Below are positions 5,137-11,131 of a stretch of 11,131 nucleotides of DNA, piece after piece. Location: positions 1 to 11,131 of the forward strand of contig CAUJFT010000023.1 of the NCBI GenBank assembly GCA_963169475.1. The letters run 5' to 3'. Position 1 is the stretch's first letter, and each line of letters opens with the position of its first letter. Both the position numbers and the translations under genes were made by a program. The notes beneath the pieces were generated by a model, which saw nothing but the letters and a program-made list of their open reading frames with translations, ran no database searches and was not told the DNA's origin. This DNA comes from Bacteroidota bacterium (GTDB taxonomy: Bacteria > Bacteroidota > Bacteroidia > J057).

Positions 5137-7947
5137 CCATTAGATACTTCAATCCGTTCGGTTCTCATTATCGGTAGTGGGCCTATCATTATTGGTCAAG
5201 CTTGCGAATTTGACTATTCTGGCTCTCAGGCAGCTTTAGCACTCAAAGAAGAAGGCATTAGAGTTGCGCTGATAAACTCTAATCCTGCTACTATTATGAC
5301 CGACCCCTACATTGCAGATGATGTTTATCTCCTCCCATTAGAAAAAGAGTCCATTGTACAGATTTTGCAAAAGCAGAAAATAGATGCCGTACTTCCTACA
5401 ATGGGAGGACAAACGGCATTAAATTTATGTTTAGATTGCGAAAAAGTAGGAATATGGAAAAAGTATGGCGTAAAAATTATCGGTGCGAATATTCAAGCCA
5501 TTCAAAAGGCAGAAGATAGAGAGTTATTCCGTAAAGTCTTGCTTGACCTTGGATTAGACTCCCCTCGCTCCGAAGTTGCAAACTCTTTCCTTAAAGGAAA
5601 AGAAATCGCACAAAGAATCGGCTTCCCGCTTGTCATTCGTCCCTCCTATACCTTAGGCGGTACCGGAGGAGCGTTTGTAAATAATCCCTCGGAGTTTGAC
5701 AGTCTTCTCACACATGGACTCAAAGCAAGCCCGGTACACGAGGTGTTATTAGAAGAAAGTATTTTTGGATGGAAGGAATACGAACTAGAAGTAATGAGGG
5801 ATAACGCGGGGAATCATATCGTGATTTGCACTATAGAGAATTTTGACCCTATGGGCATTCATACAGGGGATTCTATTACCGTGGCTCCCGCAATGACCCT
5901 GCCAGATACGCTATACCAGAAGATGCGAAACCAAGCCTTTCAGGTGATGGATGCCTTAGGGAGCTTTGCAGGAGGGTGTAACGTGCAATTTTCATTAGAC
6001 ACTCATTCTGACCGAATTACTGTCATTGAAATCAACCCGAGGGTTTCACGCTCGTCCGCCCTTGCCTCCAAAGCCACCGGCTACCCGATTGCAAGAATTG
6101 CCGCAAAACTTGCTGTAGGATACCACCTTGACGAGCTTCCTAATCAGATTACTAAGACAACTTCGGCTTTCTTTGAGCCGGTACAAGATTACGTAATCGT
6201 CAAAATCCCACGCTGGAACTTCGATAAATTTTGGGGAGCAGATGCACATCTCGGGCTACAAATGAAATCTGTGGGAGAAGTAATGGCAATCGGACGGAGC
6301 TTTAATGAAGCCTTACAGAAAGCCTGCCAATCTCTTGAAATCAAACGAAATGGAATGGGCGCAGATGGCAGAGAGCTTCAAGACCTCGAAAAAATCATGA
6401 AGAGCCTCCGAAATCCTTCATGGAATAGGCTCTTTCATATTAAAGATGCGATTCACCTTGGGATTCCGCTCAATACAATTCACGAAGCCACAAAAATCGA
6501 TATGTGGTTTTTGAGACAAATCGAATATCTTGTCATTCTTGAAAAAGAAATTTCCCGATATACCCTCGAAACGATTCCGGCAGAAGTATTAGCAGAAGCC
6601 AAGAAGAACGGGTATGCCGACCGCCAAATTGCACATATACTCGGAACGTTAGAATCGCGTGTGAGAGAAAAAAGAGAATCGCTTAACATTAAGCGGGTTT
6701 ATAAATTAGTGGATACTTGTGCCGCAGAGTTTTCTGCTGAAACGCCGTATTATTATTCTTCTTTTGAATTAGAAAATGACTCTGCCGCTTCTAATAAAAG
6801 GAAAATCGTCATCTTGGGTTCAGGTCCTAACCGGATTGGGCAAGGGATAGAGTTTGACTATTGTTGTGTACATGGAGTGCTTGCTGCCAAAGAAATGGGG
6901 TTTGAGACCATTATGATTAATTGTAACCCGGAAACCGTCTCCACAGATTTTAATATTTCGGATAAATTATATTTTGAACCTGTTTTTTGGGAACATATCT
7001 ACGACATTATTCAACACGAAAAGCCGGAAGGCGTAATCGTGCAGCTTGGCGGGCAGACCGCTCTCAAACTTTCGGAAAAACTAGATAAGTTTAATATCCC
7101 AATTATCGGAACGTCCTTTAACGACATGGATATTGCCGAAGACCGCGGACGTTTCTCCAACCTATTGAAAGAATTAGAAATTCCTTACCCTCACTACGGA
7201 GTAGCAGAAGATGCAGAAGATGCAATCGCTATTGCAAATACGGTGGGATATCCCGTTTTGGTGCGCCCTTCCTATGTGCTCGGAGGGCAAGGAATGCGTA
7301 TCGTTATCAATGATGATGAGCTGACCAAGCATGTTATAAAAATACTGAATGATATTCCTAATAATAAAGTGCTAATTGACCATTTTCTTGATGGAGGGAT
7401 AGAAGCTGAAATTGACGCGCTCTGTGATGGAGAGGATTTTCGGGTTATTGGAATGATGGAACATATAGAACCTGCCGGGATTCACTCCGGCGACTCTATG
7501 TCTGTACTCCCTGTTTTTAACCTTAGTGAGCATATTCAGGAAAAAATGGTGGCTTATTCCCGTAAAATCGCACTTGCCCTCAAAGTTAAAGGACTTATCA
7601 ATATACAATTTGCTATCAAAGGCGAAACGGTATATGTCATAGAAGCCAACCCGCGCGCCTCCCGTACTGTGCCATTCATAGCCAAAGCGCATCAAGTCCC
7701 TTACGTAAATTATGCCACCAAAATTATGTTAGGAACTCATAAGGTGGCAGACTTCAAAATCGAACCCAAGTTACAAGGGTATGCAATCAAGGTTCCTGTT
7801 TTCTCCTTTAATAAGTTTCCGGGCGTGGATAAAGCACTTGGACCCGAAATGAAATCTACCGGAGAAAAAATTGTATTTATAGAAAATTTGGAAGATAGTT
7901 TCTTCCAAGACGCTTATAATGAAAGGAATATGTATTTGACACGATAA
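5134..7947 (+). CDS. carB: Carbamoyl-phosphate synthase large chain, lacking the allosteric domain
   Basis: Cytoplasmic enzyme that makes carbamoyl phosphate from bicarbonate, two ATP and ammonia delivered by the glutaminase subunit CarA; it feeds pyrimidine and arginine synthesis. Both ATP-grasp halves are intact. In the first, residues match E. coli CarB numbering exactly: R129, R169, E215, H243, Q285, E299, N301, R303. The oligomerisation region spans about 400-553. The second half opens with a Rossmann-like KRKIVILGSGPNRIGQG near 554 and keeps R711, Q825, E837, N839 and R841. The protein then stops at 937 residues, just after GPEMKSTGE, where the E. coli enzyme (1073) continues into the MGS-like domain that binds UMP, IMP and ornithine. 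The 186 bases downstream do not encode a broken remnant, so this is a genuine short form of the kind I recall from other Bacteroidota. carA is not adjacent. The ATG at 5134 gives the expected N-terminus. Confidence 0.97.
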   Translation: MPLDTSIRSVLIIGSGPIIIGQACEFDYSGSQAALALKEEGIRVALINSNPATIMTDPYIADDVYLLPLEKESIVQILQKQKIDAVLPTMGGQTALNLCLDCEKVGIWKKYGVKIIGANIQAIQKAEDRELFRKVLLDLGLDSPRSEVANSFLKGKEIAQRIGFPLVIRPSYTLGGTGGAFVNNPSEFDSLLTHGLKASPVHEVLLEESIFGWKEYELEVMRDNAGNHIVICTIENFDPMGIHTGDSITVAPAMTLPDTLYQKMRNQAFQVMDALGSFAGGCNVQFSLDTHSDRITVIEINPRVSRSSALASKATGYPIARIAAKLAVGYHLDELPNQITKTTSAFFEPVQDYVIVKIPRWNFDKFWGADAHLGLQMKSVGEVMAIGRSFNEALQKACQSLEIKRNGMGADGRELQDLEKIMKSLRNPSWNRLFHIKDAIHLGIPLNTIHEATKIDMWFLRQIEYLVILEKEISRYTLETIPAEVLAEAKKNGYADRQIAHILGTLESRVREKRESLNIKRVYKLVDTCAAEFSAETPYYYSSFELENDSAASNKRKIVILGSGPNRIGQGIEFDYCCVHGVLAAKEMGFETIMINCNPETVSTDFNISDKLYFEPVFWEHIYDIIQHEKPEGVIVQLGGQTALKLSEKLDKFNIPIIGTSFNDMDIAEDRGRFSNLLKELEIPYPHYGVAEDAEDAIAIANTVGYPVLVRPSYVLGGQGMRIVINDDELTKHVIKILNDIPNNKVLIDHFLDGGIEAEIDALCDGEDFRVIGMMEHIEPAGIHSGDSMSVLPVFNLSEHIQEKMVAYSRKIALALKVKGLINIQFAIKGETVYVIEANPRASRTVPFIAKAHQVPYVNYATKIMLGTHKVADFKIEPKLQGYAIKVPVFSFNKFPGVDKALGPEMKSTGEKIVFIENLEDSFFQDAYNERNMYLTR

Positions 7948-8133
7948 TTTACCAAACAATCCGTGAGGCTTAATCCCGTGTCGTATGAGAATGCTATAAA
8001 AAGGATAGATTTGTAGTCTAAATGTAATCAAAGAATGTTCTTCTCTACAAAATAAGGCACACTTTGGCATGGGTATTTTTGAATTATTCGCGTGTAGTCA
8101 GTAGTCCTTCATTGGGGGCGGGAAGAAGATTGC
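7948..8133. other. Convergent intergenic region after carB
   Basis: 186 bases between the converging carB and WG-repeat genes. I find only weak structures: TTTGTAG (8010-8016) paired with CTACAAA (8045-8051), with AAGAA/TTCTT (8031-8042) nested inside, and AAGATT/AATCTT (8126-8141) overlapping the WG-repeat stop codon. None has a strong G/C stem and T-run, so the terminators are not identified. A direct repeat GTAGTC-A-GTAGTC lies near 8094-8106. Confidence 0.5.
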
Positions 8134-9330
8134 CTAATCTTTCCAATACTGCGTTCCTTTGTAGTCAATATATCCTTTGGCGGTGCCGTCTTCTTCAAAA
8201 ACCATAAATAGCCCGTTTCCTCTTGCCTCTAGCTTTTCGTAGGGAGAAATAAGGCATTCTTTCCCATTTATGTCCAAAATAATTTTTTTACCTTCATTTT
8301 CGGCGGTGGTATAGTCTCCTATGAAAAAATCATCAATTTGGTCGTATTTACAAGGAATCACGGTTTTACCGTCGGGTGCCATCATTCCTACTTTACCGTT
8401 CTGATTAATTATTGCCCGATGATTTACAAAACTACTAACACCAGCAATGTCTTTGCGGACAACCTTTCCCGTTTTATCCACAATTACATCAAAATTTTCT
8501 TCTCCGTAGGTAAATAAGCCTTCTCCAAGACTGCCACAAGTCGCGTATTTTAGGGGAATAATTTCTTCTCCTTTATGATTAATAAATCCCCATTTTCCAT
8601 GAATAGAAGCGCGAGCAAGCCCGGACTCAAACCCTCCAATGAAGGAATATTTATCCCCAAAGTCTCTTATGGTTCTCCCTTCTTTATTCAGAATTTTCCA
8701 GTTTTTCCCCTCTTGTACCGTAAAAACGTCTTCGCTCAATAAATTTACTTGATTATACAAAAACCTGGTAATCGCTTTCCCTTTTGTAGTGTATAAGGCG
8801 TAAAGTCCTTCTTTTTTCACACCCAAAGCTCCTCCTTGGGGTCCGGATACTACTGGGTATTGAGGTTTGATTACTTCTTTCCCTTTGGTATTAATCGCTC
8901 CATAAAAACCATCTTTTTTTACCCAAGTTGCCGGAGCGTCATCATAGAAAATGATAAACTCATCGTAAACACATTTTGTCAAAGCCTTTCCTTTCGTAGT
9001 CATCAACCCATATTTTCCGTTTTGGGTGTAACAGAGGAGAGAAGAAGATAGAAGGAATACCTCCTCTGCGGAGATAGGTTTCCCAATTTGCCCTTCCATG
9101 CTAACCGTATGCCACTCATCGTTTTCATCTTTTACAAGCCCTAACCCATATTCAAAAGGAGTGGCTTCTACAAATGTACAAGGGATAATTATTGTTTTTT
9201 GGGCATTAGAGTATCCCCATTTGTCCCCATCTCTAAACGGAATCAACGGGTTTGAGTCTGTCATAACCGCAAAAACACTTAAACACGTGCTAAGTAAAAC
9301 AACTAGTAATATTGCAAAACGCTTACTCAT
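8134..9330 (-). CDS. Exported WG-repeat protein
   Basis: 398-residue protein with a probable signal peptide (K3-R4, hydrophobic 5-20, cleavage likely after SVFA at 21), so exported to the periplasm or beyond. The T-C pair at 15-16 is a poor lipobox (Thr where Gly, Ala or Ser is expected), so I do not call a lipoprotein. The rest is a tandem array of about eleven WG repeats starting near residues 37, 72, 106, 142, 176, 210, 246, 280, 313, 348 and 385, a regular spacing of 33-37. The pattern is (aromatic)-G-hydrophobic-x2-x-x-G-K-x-hydrophobic-I-x-x-x-Y. The full KWG form occurs at 37-39 and 246-248; elsewhere it is KYG, FYG, LYA, NWK, KVG or degenerate. WG proteins are beta-rich and probably bind other proteins, but no activity is established. 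There is no enzymatic domain or C-terminal sorting domain. It sits alone, with its own probable promoter upstream. Confidence 0.9.
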   Translation of the reverse strand: MSKRFAILLVVLLSTCLSVFAVMTDSNPLIPFRDGDKWGYSNAQKTIIIPCTFVEATPFEYGLGLVKDENDEWHTVSMEGQIGKPISAEEVFLLSSSLLCYTQNGKYGLMTTKGKALTKCVYDEFIIFYDDAPATWVKKDGFYGAINTKGKEVIKPQYPVVSGPQGGALGVKKEGLYALYTTKGKAITRFLYNQVNLLSEDVFTVQEGKNWKILNKEGRTIRDFGDKYSFIGGFESGLARASIHGKWGFINHKGEEIIPLKYATCGSLGEGLFTYGEENFDVIVDKTGKVVRKDIAGVSSFVNHRAIINQNGKVGMMAPDGKTVIPCKYDQIDDFFIGDYTTAENEGKKIILDINGKECLISPYEKLEARGNGLFMVFEEDGTAKGYIDYKGTQYWKD

Positions 9331-9372
9331 AAATATTTAGATTAAAGAAATATAAAGTAAAATGTAATAAGT

Positions 9373-9401
9373 AGTTCTTAGTTTTTAATGATAAGTTCTT
9401 A
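9373..9401. repeat. Direct repeat, 21 bp apart
   Basis: AGTTCTTA occurs at 9373-9380 and 9394-9401, a period of 21 bp or two helical turns. It lies in the probable untranslated leader of the WG-repeat gene. In such A+T-rich DNA chance is a fair explanation. Confidence 0.25.
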
Positions 9402-9465
9402 ATCTTCACAAATAATTGTTTATCAGTTTTTTAACTAAAAATAATATCATAAACTAATTTCAAAC

Positions 9466-9481
9466 CAGTACTTAAGTACTG
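9466..9481. promoter_or_regulatory. Perfect 16-bp palindrome over the predicted WG-gene transcription start
   Basis: CAGTACTTAAGTACTG is fully self-complementary with no mismatch. The -7 element at 9492-9485 (minus strand) would start transcription near 9478, inside this palindrome. That is where a repressor dimer would block initiation. It also lies 27 bases past the stop codon of the AI-2E family gene and could instead be part of that gene's 3' end. Confidence 0.45.
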
Positions 9482-9484
9482 AAG

Positions 9485-9492
9485 CAAACTTA
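9485..9492 (-). promoter_or_regulatory. -7 promoter element for the WG-repeat gene
   Basis: The minus strand reads TAAGTTTG, a perfect TAnnTTTG match. No TTG is seen at the -33 distance, which would fall at the end of the AI-2E family gene. It is the best candidate in the interval, but the support is partial. Confidence 0.4.
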
Positions 9493-9508
9493 TTTTAAAT
9501 TATTTTTA

Positions 9509-10597
9509 TTATTCCGCAGGCTTCTGATTTTGTTCTGTGAGGGGTATTTCCGGATTAGCAATGGTGTTACTAAATTCATCAGCATTGACAATCCCAAACT
9601 CATCTATGTATATTTTAATTAACAAAAAAAACATAGAAATCATCAACGGACCAAAGATGATACCAAGAAACCCAAACATATTAACCCCAATAAAAGCTCC
9701 AAAAAGCGTAATAAGCGGGTGAATATTTGCAAGTTTTTTCTGAATAGCTAATCTTGCAAGGTTATCCACAGAGCCAATCAAGATAAACCCCCATAACCCA
9801 ACTCCTATTCCTTGCCATACCCTACCTTGCGAAAGTTCAAAAACCATAAGCGGAAGATAGATAAGCATAGAGCCAAGTAGTGGAATTACCGAGCAAATAG
9901 CAGTCAATAACCCCATGAGGATATATTGTTCAACGCCCAATATCCAATATCCCAATAACCCTACTCCTCCTTGAATCAGTGCTACAAGCGGAATCCCAAG
10001 TGCGTTACTATACACGAGATTCCGGAACTCTCTCATACTTTTTTGTACGTTCTTATTTTTGAAAGGGATATTATTCCGAAGCCATTTTTCGATAGAGGTC
10101 GTTTCTATGAGCATAAAGTAAAGGATACAATACATGATGACGATATTTCCAATACTACTCATAGTGCCTTCAAACATGTTTTTCCCAAATCCTACAAGGC
10201 TACTTCCGATTACTTTGAGGTTATCTGTCGTTAATAGGTCTATAGAAAAACGGGTTTCTATGTATTCATGTAGTTGGTTAAGGGTTTGATTGAGGAGGTC
10301 TGGGTTCTGAAAAACGGGTTTTAGGAGAGTAATCGCATAAGAAAGAAACCACAACATCGGTATCATGAGTATAACCACAGAAACCCCCATCATCAATAAA
10401 GCGGCAATCCATTTTTTCCATTTCTTTTTGAGAACAAGTATCAGCATAGCGGGCCTCATAATCACATAAAGCGTTACGGCACCGAGAAAAGCACCCAACA
10501 GAAAAAACATCTCCTTCACTATAATAATCCCTATCAGAATTAAAAACACAAGGAATAATCCCTGACGAATTATATTGGGGTGTATTTGATGAACCAT
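9509..10597 (-). CDS. AI-2E (PerM) family membrane protein
   Basis: 362-residue inner-membrane protein of the AI-2E/PerM/YdiK transporter family. Hydrophobic segments at about 11-27, 30-50, 62-88 and 148-165 come first, with a soluble amphipathic stretch (about 92-145) between the third and fourth. The second half carries the conserved family signatures: SVIPLLGS (236-243), VDNLARLAIQKKL (277-289), HPLITLFGAFIGVNMFGFLG (293-312) and IFGPLM (314-319). The C-terminal tail (about 330-362) is polar. Members have been linked to autoinducer-2 export, Na+/H+ antiport and solute efflux, so the substrate here cannot be named. The ATG at 10597 lies about 20 bases downstream of the predicted transcription start of a well-formed promoter. 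It is divergent from the GNAT gene, about 100 bases away. Confidence 0.88.
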   Translation of the reverse strand: MVHQIHPNIIRQGLFLVFLILIGIIIVKEMFFLLGAFLGAVTLYVIMRPAMLILVLKKKWKKWIAALLMMGVSVVILMIPMLWFLSYAITLLKPVFQNPDLLNQTLNQLHEYIETRFSIDLLTTDNLKVIGSSLVGFGKNMFEGTMSSIGNIVIMYCILYFMLIETTSIEKWLRNNIPFKNKNVQKSMREFRNLVYSNALGIPLVALIQGGVGLLGYWILGVEQYILMGLLTAICSVIPLLGSMLIYLPLMVFELSQGRVWQGIGVGLWGFILIGSVDNLARLAIQKKLANIHPLITLFGAFIGVNMFGFLGIIFGPLMISMFFLLIKIYIDEFGIVNADEFSNTIANPEIPLTEQNQKPAE

Positions 10598-10622
10598 GAA
10601 AATAATGAATTAATTTCTACTA

Positions 10623-10652
10623 CAAAAGTACACAAATATTGAAGATTAGCAA
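10623..10652 (-). promoter_or_regulatory. Bacteroidota-type promoter of the AI-2E family gene
   Basis: On the minus strand TTG (10652-10650), a 19-base spacer and TACTTTTG (10630-10623) match the phylum's -33 and TAnnTTTG -7 elements at the expected distance. Transcription would start near 10616, leaving a leader of about 19 bases. This is the clearest promoter in the window and a main reason for assigning the phylum. Confidence 0.7.
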
Positions 10653-10698
10653 CTTTTTAGTACATTGTTAAGTTTTAAGGAAAAATCATGCTTTATCT

Positions 10699-11131
10699 AT
10701 GTTTGGTAAAAATGAAATCATATTAGAAAATGCGATAGTGAGGCTTATCCCCTTAGATATTTCTCACGTGGATACCTTACTTCCGATTGCCTTAGAGGCA
10801 GACTTATGGAAATGGACTACTCAACAGATTACAGATAGAAAATCTCTTTTAGCATATCTGGAACTTGTACTTAAAGAAAAAGCCGAAGGAAAGGCTTATC
10901 CTTTCCTAATCATTGATAAAAAGAGAGAGGAAGTAGCCGGCTGCACCCGCTATTACGATATCCAACCGGGACATAAAACGCTTGAAATCGGATATACATG
11001 GATTGGAAAATCCTACCAAGGTAAGGGAGTCAATAAAGCCTGTAAGTATGAGCTGCTATATTACGCCTTTAATGTATTGAGGTATAACCGCGTTGCGCTT
11101 CGTACCGATTACCTAAATCATCAGTCGCGGA
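10699..11131 (+). CDS. GNAT-family N-acetyltransferase, N-terminal 144 residues (runs off right edge)
   Basis: Cytoplasmic acetyltransferase that uses acetyl-CoA, most like the RimJ/RimL-type branch. The start reads LENAIVRLIPLDISHVDTLLPIA (from residue 9), the usual opening strand and helix of this branch. Next come FLIIDKKREEVAG (69-81, strands 2-3), TLEIGYTWIGKSYQGKGVNK (95-114), which holds the acetyl-CoA pyrophosphate-binding motif Q-G-K-G-V, and VALRTDYLNHQSR (132-144), matching the family's 'T-x-x-x-N-x-x-S' segment. About 40-60 residues should be missing at the C-terminus. The ATG at 10699 is the only start that keeps the conserved N-terminus; another ATG at 10688 is in a different frame. 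The substrate (ribosomal protein, amino acid or small molecule) cannot be told. I see no convincing promoter before it. Confidence 0.9.
   Translation, partial: MFGKNEIILENAIVRLIPLDISHVDTLLPIALEADLWKWTTQQITDRKSLLAYLELVLKEKAEGKAYPFLIIDKKREEVAGCTRYYDIQPGHKTLEIGYTWIGKSYQGKGVNKACKYELLYYAFNVLRYNRVALRTDYLNHQSR

Larger units (their letters stand above)
9331..9508. other. Intergenic region upstream of the WG-repeat gene
   Basis: 178 very A+T-rich bases separating two minus-strand genes. They contain a -7 promoter element (9485-9492), a perfect 16-bp palindrome (9466-9481) and a direct repeat AGTTCTTA at 9373-9380 and 9394-9401. If the promoter is right, the WG-repeat message has a leader of about 148 bases. 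No clear terminator for the upstream AI-2E family gene was found. Confidence 0.6.

Noticed and set aside
7771..8070. A 99-codon minus-strand open frame over the 3' end of carB and the following intergenic region.
   Set aside because: Two thirds of it is antisense to conserved carB sequence, and the translation has no recognisable features.
9285..9328. Lipoprotein signal in the WG-repeat protein (Cys at residue 16).
   Set aside because: Thr precedes the Cys, where Gly, Ala or Ser is expected, and a standard signal-peptidase I site follows at about residue 21.
10698..10705. TATGTTTG, a perfect -7 match overlapping the GNAT start codon.
   Set aside because: Transcription would begin inside the gene, and the nearest upstream TTG is 30 bases away, beyond the accepted spacing.

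Overview
The window looks like an ordinary chromosomal stretch from a low-G+C member of the Bacteroidota (Bacteroidetes). Three things point there. Start codons follow A-rich tracts rather than Shine-Dalgarno sites. Several intergenic regions carry the Bacteroidota -7 promoter element TAnnTTTG; the best example, upstream of the AI-2E family gene, also has a -33 TTG at the right spacing. The proteins themselves (ClpB, a short CarB, a FucP-type sugar transporter, a secreted WG-repeat protein) read like Bacteroidota versions. I cannot place it more precisely, and I see no rRNA, tRNA, CRISPR array, insertion sequence, phage gene or frameshifted gene.

Layout: (1) 1-1317, minus strand, the first 439 codons of the disaggregase ClpB, cut by the left edge. 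(2) 1318-1662, a divergent intergenic region with two adjacent hairpins on the clpB side and a probable promoter for the gene on the right. (3) 1663-5072, three membrane-protein genes on the plus strand: a fucose/glucose-type (FHS) major facilitator with an unusual central insertion, a urea transporter, and a small SxtJ-like protein. (4) 5134-7947, carB, the large chain of carbamoyl-phosphate synthase, without the C-terminal allosteric domain. (5) 8134-9330, minus strand, an exported protein made of about eleven WG repeats. (6) 9509-10597, minus strand, an AI-2E/PerM family membrane protein. (7) 10699 to the right edge, the start of a GNAT acetyltransferase, divergent from (6).

The genes do not form one obvious pathway. 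The plus-strand block is the only part that hints at a theme: urea uptake, an SxtJ-like protein of a family seen elsewhere beside carbamoyltransferases, and a carbamoyl-phosphate synthase. No carA, urease or carbamoyltransferase gene is in the window, so this remains a neighbourhood observation. The points most worth checking are the extra two-helix plus ~105-residue extracytoplasmic insertion in the sugar transporter, the SxtJ-like gene just before carB, the alternative RNA pairing in the clpB leader, and the perfect 16-bp palindrome over the predicted transcription start of the WG-repeat gene.
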